Part shown: positions 24,568 through 36,515 of the stretch, in pieces | Position numbering within the stretch: the first letter of the stretch is position 1 | Layout: each line of letters starts with the position of its first letter | Assembly: GCF_034702125.1 (NCBI RefSeq) | Contig: NC_085868.1 | Span: 21,927,276 to 21,991,275, forward strand | Length of the DNA: 64,000 nt | From: Engraulis encrasicolus | Taxonomy: Eukaryota; Chordata; Actinopteri; Clupeiformes; Engraulidae | Reading direction: 5' to 3' | The notes under the pieces: model-generated | Databases searched by the model: none | What the model was told of the DNA's origin: nothing | The model's input: the letters and a program-made list of their open reading frames with translations, nothing else | Translations under genes and position numbers: made by a program

Positions 24568-24760
24568 GTCAAGTCAAGTCAGCTTTTATTGTCACTTTCT
24601 TCATATGCACAAGTCATACAAGGAAAATGAAATGATGTTTCTTTCTCTATACCATGCCAGGACATAGACATACACAGGACTGACATTTACAGAATGACAT
24701 TGAAGTGCAAGACAGGACAAGTAACAGTGATTAACTAGCAACGATAAAAGATTTTTGATT
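24568..24760. mobile_element. Retroelement 3' tail-like repeat
   Basis: Second copy of the 6208-6440 repeat: TCAAGTCAAGTCAGCTTTTATTGTC and GACATAGACATACACAGGA. Confidence 0.5.
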
Positions 24761-24883
24761 GAAGACTCTGCATTTCTAGATTGTTAATGTTACACTTTAC
24801 AATGTCTGTAGGATCTGTCCAGGTCTGTTACCCTGTAAAATGTCAATTTATTTGAATTATTTGCATTTTTAACATTTTGTTTA

Positions 24884-25195
<312 letters not shown>

Positions 25196-25330
25196 TGGCA
25201 CTGCTGTGGAGTGAGCGGCTATTCCGACTGGTATGACGCCCTGAAGGAGAGGAGGGTGCCCGACCGCTGCTGTAAAAACCACTACCAGCACTGTGGACAC
25301 AACGCCTCCAGTGCAAACCTATGGTCCCAG
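25196..25330 (+). CDS. tspan9: Tetraspanin coding exon 5 (CCG motif, loop cysteines)
   Basis: Acceptor TATGTGTGTAG|TGG, donor CAG|GTCAGA; 45 codons. WHCCGVSGYSDWYDALKERR carries the tetraspanin-defining CCG; VPDRCCKNHYQHCGHNASSA adds the CC pair, another cysteine and an N-A-S sequon. The acceptor sits at the end of a roughly 300-bp GT-rich tract and so lacks a true polypyrimidine run. Another GT/GA tract begins about 20 bp after the donor. Confidence 0.9.
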
Positions 25331-25346
25331 GTCAGACAGAGTGGGC

Positions 25347-25566
<220 letters not shown>

Positions 25567-25758
25567 TACAATGTCTGTGTGAGAGAGTACCGTGTGCTAC
25601 CATACCTGTATGTAATGTTCCTTAAACTTAACATAATGTAAGTGATGTGTGTAAGTGATGTTCTTTATTTGTATTTATTTTTTACATAATTGTTCCTTGT
25701 TAGCTTTGGCAATATTGATTCAGTACATGCGGGCATGCCAGTAAAGCAAACTTGACTT

Positions 25759-25785
25759 TTAGAGAGAGAGAGAGAGAGAGGGACA

Positions 25786-25828
<43 letters not shown>

Positions 25829-25858
25829 AGAGTGTGAGTGTGAGTGTGAGTGTGAGTC
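25759..25858 (+). repeat. (GA)n / (GAGTGT)n
   Basis: GA runs, then GTGAGT hexamers. Confidence 0.95.
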
Positions 25859-25860
25859 TG

Positions 25861-26151
25861 ACAGTAGGGACACATAGCAGGAGAAACTAGCGAGGCGAAG
25901 AGAGGCGAAATTCAGTGTTCTATTCACCGTCATCAGGTCGTCGCGGTGACTCAAATGGAATAGAGCAGTTATGTCGTTGATTTGATTGGGCCGCCGCAGT
26001 TGAATTCGCTCCTCATTTGCATAATATTAAACTTGGTTTGATGATTTCGCTTCACTTTGCTCCTGTTCGCTTGCCTTCACCTCTCTCATAGGAATGAATG
26101 GGGAAATTTGCTTCGCTTGGCCAAATTCGCGTCAATGTGTCCCTACCGTGA
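25861..26151. mobile_element. MITE with AGTAGGGACACAT ends
   Basis: CAGTAGGGACACAT at 25861 is mirrored by ATGTGTCCCTACC at 26136. Internal GAGGCGAA / TTCGCTTC segments are inverted. It ends about 60 bp before tetraspanin exon 6. Confidence 0.75.
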
Positions 26152-26214
26152 GTGGTGTGTGAGTGCCTGGTAGCAATGTTTTGTCTTTATGCTGACGTCA
26201 TTGTGTTTCATCAG

Positions 26215-26298
26215 GGCTGTTACGAGAGAGTGGAGGAATGGTTAGACGACAACAAACACCTGCTGGGAACTATTGTCATGGTCGTGTTGGTCATACAG
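26215..26298 (+). CDS. tspan9: Tetraspanin coding exon 6 (loop end, start of TM4)
   Basis: Acceptor TTTCATCAG|GGC, donor CAG|GTATAA; 28 codons: GCYERVEEWLDDNKHLLGTI then VMVVLVIQ. This holds the last loop cysteine and the first part of TM4. A CA array starts about 12 bp after the donor. Confidence 0.9.
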
Positions 26299-26305
26299 GT
26301 ATAAA

Positions 26306-26310
<5 letters not shown>

Positions 26311-26399
<89 letters not shown>
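26311..26399 (+). repeat. (CA)n after tetraspanin exon 6 donor
   Basis: About 44 CA units. Confidence 0.98.
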
Positions 26400-26402
<3 letters not shown>

Positions 26403-26919
26403 GTCAACATAGCATCATGACAAATAAGTAAAATAACATGCCTCTTTGAACCGACTATCGTGTGTGTGCTCTATGCTTTTGCAAGTTAAGGCGTGCTCCA
26501 CAACACCCTGTGACAGGTTAAGTTTAGGGATGGTTTTGGTCTGGGCACAATTGTGCAACAAATTTGCCAATCCCTTGCTTATTTTGCTGTTCTTGGCAAA
26601 AGTAAAGCAGCAGAAACATTTCTTTACTGACAGGTTAGGTTTAGGGATGTTTTGGTCAGGGCACAGCAGAGCATTTTCGTGGTTAGCAACAGAAATTTGC
26701 TGTGGCAAAAGAAAACCGCTGACACGGCGGGGAAAATGTACAAACCTCGTCACGTGACAAAAGTACATGAAAGAGCTTTACCATTGTATTTGAGGAGCAC
26801 AACTTAACTTCAAAAGGCGTCGCACCACCACACAGAATGCGCTAGCTTGAAATACATACGCAAAAACATGATGCCAGGCTGCACGTGTCGTTGACCAGAC
26901 ATGTTCATGTGTGATCATC

Positions 26920-27256
26920 TTAAAGGTGCACTGTGTAGAATGTGGCCAGAATGGGTACTGCAACTATGATGCTCATTGAAAATGTGCTGTCTATTACCAA
27001 ATTTGATCTTTTCATGAATATTTACTAAATAATAAACCAATATTTACTAGTATAACCAAAGTACACCAAGTTTTACAGCTAAAAATGTCGGACCATGGAG
27101 ATGTGTGATTGTGTGAAAAGTGCAATTTTCCCAGTCATAATGACTAGGTAGAATTTGGTGGTGTTGGTAAATATTCATTAAAAAGGTGACATTTGGGAAT
27201 GGGCAGCATGAATTCTGGAAATAAACTACAAAAAATATTGCACGGAGCACCTTTAA
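26920..27256. mobile_element. TTAA-target MITE, AGGTGCACTGTG variant
   Basis: TTAA|AGGTGCACTGTG at the left and GCACCT|TTAA at the right. The body is shared with 33700-34067, 47894-48260 and 61361-61725. Confidence 0.85.
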
Positions 27257-27287
27257 CATTTATTTCTTGTGTGTGTCCCTGTTGCAG

Positions 27288-27359
27288 CTGCTTGGACTGG
27301 CCTTCTCAATGACCCTCTACCAGCAGATCCACCGCGCAGGGAAGAAATACACTGCCTAG
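27288..27359 (+). CDS. tspan9: Tetraspanin coding exon 7, stop codon
   Basis: Acceptor CCCTGTTGCAG|CTG; encodes LLGLAFSMTLYQQIHRAGKK then YTA and TAG at 27357-27359. It completes TM4 and gives the short basic C-terminal tail (RAGKKYTA; GKKYDA in mammalian TSPAN9 as I recall it). A TTAA-type MITE (26920-27256) ends about 30 bp upstream of the acceptor, and a SINE begins about 20 bp after the stop. Confidence 0.9.
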   Translation: MLGLAFSMTLYQQIHRAGKKYTA

Positions 27360-27384
27360 AGACACTGCAGTACTTTTATTTTTT

Positions 27385-27453
27385 AATTTTTTTGTCTTTT
27401 ATCAGTTTATTGTTTTATGATAGGACAGTGAGAGATTTGACAGGAAACGAGTG

Positions 27454-27514
<61 letters not shown>

Positions 27515-27606
27515 GGAAGGTTTCGGCAAAGGACCCGGCTGGAATCGAACCCGGGTCGCCAGCGTAGTGGCCCAGTGCCTTTCCGTTAGAACCACAGTAG
27601 GGCCAG
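27385..27606 (-). mobile_element. Family-B SINE in the tetraspanin 3' UTR, minus
   Basis: GGAATCGAACCCGGGTCGCC is the inverse B box. The body holds a GA array (27459-27512). It begins within 25 bp of the stop codon, so it should be part of the 3' UTR. Confidence 0.8.
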
Positions 27607-27764
27607 CAGTACTTTTATTATGTATAGAAATACTACATCCCCCACAATTCCACGCTGCCTTAAATGCACTGACAGTTCCAGGGTCCACCTCAATATCTCA
27701 CCTCCCGTCTTCGCCTTGTGCCCTCCTCGTGCTTCGCTGTCGGCCCCTAATCCGTGGAGAATAC

Positions 27765-27770
27765 AATAAA
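27765..27770 (+). terminator. Candidate polyadenylation signal AATAAA
   Basis: AATAAA about 400 bp after the tetraspanin stop, with a second at 27884-27889. The segment 27685-27982 resembles the MITE at 27998-28215, so transposon sequence may have supplied one or both signals. Confidence 0.4.
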
Positions 27771-27997
27771 AGTTTCCCCGATGTCTGTCTACGCACGACA
27801 GATCTTGAGGCCCTTGTTCCCCATTCAACATCTCTATTGCAAATGAGAAAATGACTTTTGAATTGTGCTTTTGCGAGATATTGAATAAAACTGACTATCA
27901 TCAATGACATCTTGCCTCACATCACGAGGCCACAAGACGAAAGGAAAGGAAAGGACGAGAGGTTAGATATTGAGATGCACTCACAATATCCTGCCAT

Positions 27998-28215
27998 GGG
28001 GTGCATTCCAATATGCGGACTCCCTCCTCTGTCTGTGCTTGTGGCCTCGAGTTTTGCTGACGCCCCTCCTCCGTGGAGAAAACAATTACGTTTTCCCGCT
28101 GTCAGCCTAGCCATATTTAAATACAGTACAATTCTATTGTTAGTGACGTCATCACGAGGCCACAAGGAGGCAAGTGAGCAAGGGAGGACGGGAGTCCGCA
28201 TATTGGGATGCACCC
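27998..28215. mobile_element. MITE with GGGTGCATTCCAATATGCGG ends
   Basis: The left 26 bp match the inverse of the right 26 bp with one change. Internal CGTGGAGAAAACAATTACG and CATCACGAGGCCACAAG also occur in the diverged neighbour copy 27685-27982. Confidence 0.8.
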
Positions 28216-28279
28216 ATGGTGTTGGCACTTGGCACTGCCATTTGGAGTGGACCTGTAATAGTGTGTGTGGACCTGTAAT

Positions 28280-28304
28280 AGTGTGTGTGTGCGTGTGCGT
28301 GTGC

Positions 28305-28354
<50 letters not shown>

Positions 28355-28413
28355 GTGTGCGTGCGTGTGTGAGTGTGAGTGAAAGAGAGACAGAGCGAGA
28401 GAGAGACAGAGAG

Positions 28414-28503
<90 letters not shown>

Positions 28504-28520
28504 GAGACAGACAGACAGAG

Positions 28521-28605
<85 letters not shown>
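28280..28605 (+). repeat. Compound (GT)n/(GA)n microsatellite
   Basis: Three GT blocks separated by AGAGAGACAGA-type spacers; the spacers near 28380 and 28497 are related. Confidence 0.98.
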
Positions 28606-28606
<1 letters not shown>

Positions 28607-28857
28607 ATTGCTGAAGAGGCTTCGTCCACATCATCTGAGACTCTCAGCTCTCCCTCATTACCATTGTGTGATGTTCGGACCAAAAGTGTTCCCTTAAGTA
28701 TTTTGTATTCATTATCCTGTACAACTATAAAACACTATGTGCGTTGAAATACAACAAGCTGTTTATTTTACTCATTTGTGGTGTGCTCTTTTGTTCAAGT
28801 ATAGCCTATGATGCGGGTAGGCTACTGTCTGTGTTCTAGAAAATAATGGTATCTCAC

Positions 28858-29714
28858 AGTGTTAATTTTGTCATCCATTTTTTTATTTAGTCTTAGTCTT
28901 AGTCTTGTGTCAAAGTCCATTCTTAGTCTTCGTCGCTTTTAGTCTTTCAAAAATCATTTTTGTTTAGTTATTATTTAGTCGACTAAAATTCCTCAACATT
29001 TTTGTCTAGTTTTAGTCTTTCACAAATAATTTTTGTTTAGTCATTATTTAGTCGACTAAAAGTCCTCAACATTTTTGTCTAGTTTTAGTCTAAACATTTT
29101 AGTCTTTAGTTTAAGTCACAATACAATAAAACACAAGGCCTTTAGTAATGCACTCGGACTTGGTTATTGCCATTCTGGTAAAGCAGTCAATAGTGCATAC
29201 AAATGTGAATATGTCGCTGGTGCTACGTATTCGTAAAGGGATTTTTGTTTTGTTAGAGAAGCTTCTCCCCCAATATTCGTTAGGGTCAGTCTGCTAAAAG
29301 TAAAATCGGTGGATGGATTCAGCTGTAATTAATCATTTTTTAAATCTCATAGTGTCCCTTTAAAGGTGAATTATCAATTAACAATTAATTTATAGGTTTT
29401 AGTTGTGGTTGTACCAATTTATGTCTGAGCCCCCCAAAAAAGTCTACGTCTTGGTCGTTTTTAGTCTTTCACAAATCATTTTTGTTAGTCAGAATTTAGT
29501 CGACTAAAAGTTAGTTCTTAGTCTTAGTCACTTTTAGTCTTTCACAAATCATTTTTGTTTAGTCATTATTTAGTTGACTTAAAGTCCTCAACATTTTAGT
29601 CTCGTTTTAGTCTTTCACAGATCATTTTTGTTAGTCAGAATTTAGTCGATTAAACTCTCAAAAGGTTAGTCGACTAATATATTTAGTCTTAGTCTAGTCG
29701 ACAAAATTAACAGT
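28858..29714. mobile_element. TIR element rich in TTTAGTC / AGTCGACTAAA repeats
   Basis: Ends AGTGTTAATTTTGTC and GACAAAATTAACAGT are inverse. A 10-bp direct repeat GGTATCTCAC flanks it (28848-28857, 29715-29724). The interior holds tandem-like copies of TTAGTCTTTCACAAAT and TATTTAGTCGACTAAAA. Confidence 0.8.
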
Positions 29715-31540
29715 GGTATCTCACTCTACACAGAAATATGATAAGGTGGCAGCTAGTTTGAATACAATCACAAGCAACCTGGGAAAAATAGCGTCCAACA
29801 AAAAAAGGGGGTGGGAAACCTTTTTCAGTCGAGGGGCCACCTCAAATTCCTGCCAGGGGGAGTTTAAATACTCCGAGGGCCATACTATGAACACAAACCA
29901 GGATTCCCCCTTGAACTTTAGGGCTATATTGAGGACAGTGACCTTAAAAAGAGATGCCACCTTCTGTAGGTCCCCTGAATAAAACCTGATTGTAATGTAA
30001 ATGTAATTGCTAAGATTCCTTTACAAAATATGTCATAATATTTCATGTGAAGATACATAACATGAAAAATTATATCGGGGGTCGGATAAAATGGCCTCAA
30101 GAACATAGGTTCCAATCCCCACCCCTGAATTATAGCCTGTAATGTGTGCACTGTGTTCTGGAAACTAATGGTATCTCATTCTACACAGAAAGATCTAGTC
30201 GTGATTTCATGAACCCGGAAATGTGGAGTACCCTAAAGTTTTATTGCAGAAATGTCATCTATAGGTCAAATGAAGGGGATTTAGCTTGGTTGCCCAAAGT
30301 TGCACTTTGGGCAATTTGCATAATTAGCATAAATATATTGTTATGGTAAGGACTACTACTGGTGAATAGGCTTGAAAAATTAAATCGTAGATATCACCTT
30401 GAAACTTTCTCAGTTGATTACTGACGATAAGAGAAGAAAGAAATGTATTGGATGTTTTTTTGTATTTTTATGTTTAGATATGCAAATGAGGGCATGCATC
30501 ATTAATTATGCACTAATTTGCATACACATGAAATCAGCTTTGCATGGTAAAACCAGACTCAAAATTATTTTTGTGTGGGTAAAATGGGTATTTGAATTAG
30601 TGAATCAGGGTTGAATTAGTGAAAAGCCTCTGAGGAACTTGGTCAAGAAGATGTTTTGACATGGATAGATTATAGTGGAGTCTGTTAAGGGTTTTACAGT
30701 TACGGAAGTGACAAAAGCACCATACTTTGCATGGTGTTTCTTTAGGGTATATATGTAGTAATTCCAGCCTAGGAGCCCTCTGAAAAAAGCTTTCTAACAT
30801 GTCATATGAGTGAGTCTGTGCTTACATGCTTGACAGCAAATGTAACATTGTGAACAATTTGAGAAGATTCATACTTGGCCTGAATTAAAATGAGTATTTC
30901 CCACACTAAAACTAAGGTGAGAATAGACTGCTGCGAATGCTCACTCAGCAGCATACTGAATGGGGAGATGTCAGTGCAACAAGGTGTCCAAGGTAGCAGC
31001 TTCTCCATCCTCTAATTTCCATAACATAGATATTTTTATTTGCATGAGATAGAGTAAGGGACAAGACCTCTCCATGTGTGTGAATATCCCATAACATCAC
31101 CAATTTCTACATCTTCACAGGTAGTATTGTGCATATAGTCAGTGCATTTGAGTCATTTTTAAGAATGGCATTGTAAATTACTCAATGTATATTTTCAGTT
31201 GAAATGAAATAAATACAATTATTTCTAAGTAGGTGTTCAGTATGTAGACAGAGGTAAATGGATTTCTTTTTTCAGAATTTGCAAACAAGTCCTCACCTAC
31301 TTGTGTTGTATTACCGTTACCTCAGTGATCATTGAGTACCTCAATTGCTACTTCAAAACTGACAGCTCATGGACAACATGAACCGTAGGTCTTTGCCACC
31401 CTTACCTATAGGAGAAATATCAATATAAAGCAACAATTATCATATGGCATATACTATAAAGGTGAACCATTACTCATTTTCTTGATATGCAAGGCACACA
31501 CATAGTCCAGGAGGAAGGATGGCCAACCATGCACCACAAT

Positions 31541-32215
31541 ACAATAGTACAGTAGCATACAGTACAGTGCAGCACAGTACAGTAGAGTACAGTACTTTAC
31601 AGTAGAGTATAATGCAGTTCAGTATAGAACAGTACAGTAGAGTAGAGTACAGTATAGTAGAGTACAATATAGTAAAGTACAGTATTGTGCAGTACAGTAC
31701 AGTTCAGTAGAATACAGTGCAGTAGAGTAGAGTACAGTAGAGTATAGTTTAGTACAGTAGAGCAGTGTTTCCCAACCTTTTTTGTCTCACGTACCCCCTA
31801 AGCCATTTTGCTGTACCATGAGTACCCCCTAACCAATGCTATCTATGTCTTTCCCCCATTCAATTGTCATTATCAGATTTTTCCACGTACCCCCTAAGGT
31901 GTGCTCGCGTACCCCTAGTGGTACACGTACCCCTGGTTGGGAAACACTGCAGTAGAGTATAGTACAGTATAAAGTACAGTTCAGTACAGTACAGTACACT
32001 AGAGTAGAGTACAGTACAGTACAGTACACTAGAGTACAGTATAGTACAGTACGGTACAGTACACTAGAGTACAGTATAGTACAGTACGGTACACTAGAGT
32101 AGAATACAGTATGGTATATTACAGTACAGTACAGTACAGTGCAGCAGAGTACATTGCAGTACAGTAGAGTATATTACACTACAGTATATTACACTACAGT
32201 ACAGTACAGTATAGT
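31541..32215 (+). repeat. (AGTAC)n / (AGAGT)n pentamer satellite-like array
   Basis: Long degenerate run of CAGTA / GAGTA pentamers, split by the hAT MITE 31763-31949. Higher-order copies are visible around 31985-32110 (GTACACTAGAGTACAGTATA). Confidence 0.9.
31763..31949. mobile_element. hAT MITE, CAGTGTTTCCCAACC
   Basis: Perfect TIRs CAGTGTTTCCCAACC / GGTTGGGAAACACTG and perfect 8-bp duplication CAGTAGAG at 31755-31762 and 31950-31957. CGTACCCC motifs recur inside. Confidence 0.95.
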
Positions 32216-33119
32216 CTTGATGACCACATAGCCTTCACCATCTCCACATTCTGTTTTGGCACTCTGTTCAGCCTCATTATCTTCTTGGTATTCATCCTTA
32301 AGAACTATGAATGGTTTATTTTTGTTGTGTAGTATGATAAGGTCCCCCCAAAACTTTTTAAATGGTGTGATGAGGGATGCAAATTATTGGTTTGTGTCAT
32401 CACAATTAATTGATAAACGATTAATTGATACTATTGTATGATGTTTGTATACGTAGCTCTTTTGAATTTGTTCACTGTGTGTAGGCCTACATGCAGACTA
32501 CAGCTGTTTTGCATGAAACACCTAATTCATCCATCTACGGTACCTGTCAAAACTGTCTCTTGACCAGGGTCCTGGAAAGGTTTTCACTAACTCAACCCTG
32601 AAATATACATATTTTATCCACAGAAAAATAATTTTGAGTCTGGTTTTACCAGGCAGAGCTGATTTCATGTGTATGCAAATTAGTGCATAATTGATGATTC
32701 ATGCCCTCATTTGTATATCTAAACATCAAAATACAAAAAAACATCCAATACATGTTTTTCTTCTCTTGTCATCAGTAATCAACTGAGAAAGTTTCAAGGT
32801 GATATCTATGATTTAAGTTTTTTTGCCTATTCAATTCTATACACCTATAATAGTCTTACCTTAACAATATATTTATGCTAATTATGCAAATTGCCCAAAG
32901 TGCAACATTGGGCAACCAAGTTAAATCCCTTTCATTTGACCTATTGATGACATTTCTGCAATAAAACTTTAGGGTACTCAACATTTCTGGGTTCAGTATA
33001 GGGGCCTATGGGGATCACGACTGGACTGTAGATGGCAGCTAGTTTGAATAGGTGTTCAAATGTGTTGGATATACTTGTAAAACAAAGGAAATGCGCTTTC
33101 AGCGCTTCTAAATTAACAA

Positions 33120-33176
33120 TCCGGTGCAACAGGACTCTGATGAAGACGCATGTCGAAACATTAGTCTTACTGCACT
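33120..33176 (+). ncRNA. Hammerhead-ribozyme-like core (candidate)
   Basis: CTGATGA, A, stem GAC-GCAT-GTC, GAAAC, then ATTA and GTC. This could form a 2-bp stem III (AC/GT) followed by the cleavage triplet GTC. The distal stem I GTGCA / TGCAC can pair, but the bases next to the core do not, and there is an extra A before stem II. Confidence 0.3.
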
Positions 33177-33254
33177 GAAAAAAAAAATACAGAAAATGGA
33201 CATATTTCATAGAAAAAAATAATAATTGTGTCATGATGACACAGTCATAGATGT

Positions 33255-33327
33255 TGGCCTTAAGTGACATTGGGTTATGGCAAAGACAGGTTGTCTTTGC
33301 CATAACCGAATGTGACTTAAGGCCAAC
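33255..33327. repeat. Near-perfect 73-bp palindrome
   Basis: GTTGGCCTTAAGTGACATTG at the left is mirrored by GAATGTGACTTAAGGCCAAC at the right, with GGTTATGGCAAAGACA / TGTCTTTGCCATAACC inside. It would form a stable hairpin. Confidence 0.9.
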
Positions 33328-33699
33328 AGTCATAAAATGTTTATGACATGGACATAATGTTTTTGACATGTGCATAAATGTGCCATGACACTGTTATGAC
33401 ACTGTAGTGACATGCCGATGACACCGGCGTCAAGTAAAGTGTTACCCATATGAGCACAGTGTCAGTGGGGGCACCAAAACAAAGGAAACACTTTTTATGA
33501 CATTTAGTTTGCTTTTGGCTCACAAATTTCTTTAAATATTCTGTTTGAGTGGCTATGCAACAAAACAGGGCTGACACAGTAGCTATATGGTTAAGGCATC
33601 CTGTTCTGATCACTTTCTTCAGATCACTTTGTTTAGGCTCGGGAGGAGGCACGCATTGCTGTGTATTGTAGAATGAAAATGGGGGGGGAAAGCAGGTGC

Positions 33700-34067
33700 T
33701 TTAAAGGGACACTGTGCAGGAAATGGTCAAAAAAGGTACTGCAACTATGCTGCTCATTGAAACTGGGCTGCCTATTGCCAAATTTGATCTTTACATGAAA
33801 GTTTACTAAGTAATAAACAAATATTTTCTAGTATGGTCCAAGTACAGTCATTTTTGCAGCTAAAAATGGCTATTTTTGGAAATTCAAAATGGCAGACCAT
33901 GGAGAAGATCCCCCTTTTCATGTATGAAAAGTGCAATTTTTCCAGTCATAATGAATATTTAGAATTTGATGGTGGTGGTAAGTATTCATGAAAAAGGTAA
34001 CATTAGTGAATGGGCAGCATGAATTCTGGAAATAAACAACTAAAAATCTCACACAGTGTCCCTTTAA
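33700..34067. mobile_element. TTAA-target MITE, AGGGACACTGTG family
   Basis: TTAA|AGGGACACTGTGCAGG to CTCACACAGTGTCCCT|TTAA. Nearly identical to 47894-48260. Confidence 0.9.
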
Positions 34068-34202
34068 AAGGGAGATGCTTTCAAAATGAGCAAAAATGGA
34101 TTGTACGTTTATGCTCCACATCCAAATGAAAGACAGGTAAGCATGAACTAACTCTTACATGGTTTCTCTAAGTACTCTGAATCAACCATAGTGTTACTTT
34201 AG

Positions 34203-34526
34203 CCCAGTGTTTTCCAACAATGGGGTCGGGACCCCATTTGGGGTCGCCTGGAAGTCAAATTGGGTCGCCTGAAATGTCTGAAAGTGTGTTGGAAAAAAGA
34301 ATACTGATAAATATTACTAATTAATATAACATATCTATTCAATATTGTCTTTGGAACACCATTTACGATCTTAGACTGACATAAATAAATGTATAAATAA
34401 ATGTTGACAACTTATGTAACTCAGTCATGTTTTAATTTTTGTCGTGAAAAAATCTGTAGGGTTGTCCCAAGAAATTTGGGATGTCGAAATGGGGTCCCAT
34501 GCCAAAAATGGTTGGGAACCACTTTA
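34203..34526. mobile_element. hAT-type MITE, CAGTGTTTTCCAAC
   Basis: Left CAGTGTTTTCCAACAATGG and right ATGGTTGGGAACCACT are imperfect inverse copies, with GGGGTCGGGACCCC inside. Flanking TTTAGC on both sides. Confidence 0.7.
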
Positions 34527-34709
34527 GCTTATCTATGTTTCTTGGGGAAACTATGAAAACCGTGTTTCCTGACTAACCATGGATCATGGATTTCATGGTT
34601 TTTTTTCAGCATGATTTGTGTCTATGGTTTAACCATAGTCACAAACCATGCTAAAGAAATATGGTTAATTGTGGGTTTAATGGTCACCCAAAAAACATGA
34701 ACACTTGTT

Positions 34710-34905
34710 TGGCCATGGTGTAATGGTTAGGGAGTTGGACTGAAGATCACAGTGTTGCAGGTTCAAATCCCATCCTTACCTCTCCCTACACCTCCATCTG
34801 TGACTGAAGTGTCCTTGAGCAAGGCACCTATCCTTACATTGCTCCAAGGACTGTCACCAATATGTGCATTGGATACAAAAGCGGCAGCTAAGTGTAATTT
34901 AATGA
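34710..34905 (+). mobile_element. tRNA-derived SINE with V-SINE-like centre
   Basis: A box TGGTGTAATGGTTAGGGAG, B box GGTTCAAATCCC, centre AGTGTCCTTGAGCAAGGCAC and tail GCAGCTAAGTGTAATTTAAT. Diverged relative of 21655-21865. Confidence 0.85.
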
Positions 34906-35273
34906 ATAATTATAAACCGTGGTAAAACCATGGTTAGTTTTCAGAGTAAAACCATGGTTCATTTTATAGTTAAACCATAGTCAAACCAAACCAGTCGAAC
35001 CAGCAAAGTTTTACAAGCATTTGGCCAGTTTGCAGGTGCCAGTGTCACGCCCTGTCTGCACACTCGTGTCCTTGGCAGTCAGGGTGAACCGAGCTGAATA
35101 TCAAGTTAAACGTGGCTCTTCTCTTTAGTTGTTATGCTGCTACATAACTGACAAAACTGACATTTGCAACATTTACATGAGACATTTAATTCGGAATTAA
35201 CTGACTTTAATTCTGAACAAAGCTTAATTCCACTTCGAAAATGTTATGTAAACACCTCTTAGTTCAGAATTAA

Positions 35274-36515
35274 CCCTCCTATTATCCTTGGGGTCTATTT
35301 GAAACCAATCAATATTTAACGCCTGAAATATACATTAAGTACATATTTCTTTTGCTTCATATTTGATGACTTTTCCTAAATAGATGGGGTAAATGTGACG
35401 AAAGGGAAATTTCCACAAAAATGTTTTTCTTAAATGCTGTACGCATTTTGGGTACATCTGTGTTCCTTGGGGTCAATTTACCCCACATTGTTTTAAAGGG
35501 GTATGCCACTATTTTGGGGCTTACTACAGTTAAAATCGTTGGCCAGGGTTTATAAAGGTGGTAAAGTGTCTTATTTTTCATGTTAGGCGTTGTCTTGCTT
35601 TAAGACAAGTTAAAAGAGGGAATATGTCGCTAAGCTAATGAAAGTCAATGCATCCGTGTAGCATGCTACATGCTACAGTGATCCATTGACTTTCACTAGC
35701 TTAGCTACATACTCCCTCTTTTAACTTGTCTTAAAGCAAGACAACGCTTAACATGAAAAATGAGACACTTTACCACCTTTATAAGCCTCAGCCAATGATT
35801 TTAACTGTAGTAAGCCCCAAAATAGTGGCATACCCCTTTAACATAAGTGGAAGTGAAAATCAATATTTTTCAAATATGTGTTCTAGTCTGTTTAGATAAT
35901 GTGAAATACATGAAAATCAGCAATTTGGCAATGTTTAGGGCCCTGAACACTAACAAGTCTAATGATGTGGGCAAAGGCCATAACTAACTGAAGGCAAACC
36001 TTTGGGCAGTGGTGGCTACTACAGCAATGAAATGTTGACACAATCCACCAATTGCATCCTATTACCCTATTATATTATGTATAGCGCCATCCACAATACC
36101 CCCCCCCCCTTCATTGTACACTCATTGTGGATTAACTGATCATTTGGACCTCGTGTAACCATCCACACAATTACGGCAGATGAATTGGCTATTGTGAAAA
36201 AAAACTTGGATGACAGTGCACCAGGGTGACAAGACAGCCATGGTTCAAAAACAAACACAGTACCATGCTATGAATCATTTTCACAGAGGGAATGTCAGCA
36301 AGTACCCTTAGGCTTCAAATGTACGGAATGCATGATCCACATAGTAGGTGAGGCCAACTCACCTGTCAAATGTTTCATCATCAGGGACTTTAATGTCAGC
36401 GACAGAGCAACATTAAATATCTGAGACATAGAGTCAAAGTTTTGGTTTCTACTGATTTTGAAGACATTTTTTTGGTGGCTGGGGTCAAATTGACCCCAAG
36501 GATCGCGGATGTTAC
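35274..36515 (+). mobile_element. piggyBac-type (TTAA) element copy, right end truncated
   Basis: TTAA (35270-35273) then CCCTCCTATTATCCTTGGGG. Subterminal GGGGTCAAATTGACCCC at 36481-36497. It stops after ATGTTACCCAAATCTGA, losing the last approximately 20 bp seen at 43704. The palindrome 35493-35841 is inserted in it. 36520-37290 shows no gene. Confidence 0.8.
35493..35841. mobile_element. Palindromic TTAA MITE (349 bp)
   Basis: TTAA|AGGGGTATGCCACTAT mirrored as ATAGTGGCATACCCCT|TTAA. Almost the whole element is a hairpin (AAGACAAGTTAAAAGAGGGA against TCCCTCTTTTAACTTGTCTT), with the tip near 35660. Confidence 0.92.

Larger units (their letters stand above)
30194..33015. mobile_element. 2.8-kb inverted-repeat element
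   Basis: Arms of about 430 bp: 30194-30625 against 32575-33015 in inverse orientation (CCAAAGTTGCACTTTGGGCA against TGCCCAAAGTGCAACATTGG; CATGAAATCAGCTTTGCATG against a matching inverse near 32655). The interior includes the pentamer array and a hAT MITE. No transposase was recognised. Confidence 0.75.

Noticed and set aside
28117..28683. 188-codon minus frame
   Set aside because: GT/GA microsatellite plus MITE sequence.
31541..32215. CRISPR-like array
   Set aside because: Units are 5 bp and contiguous with no spacers, in a vertebrate genome.
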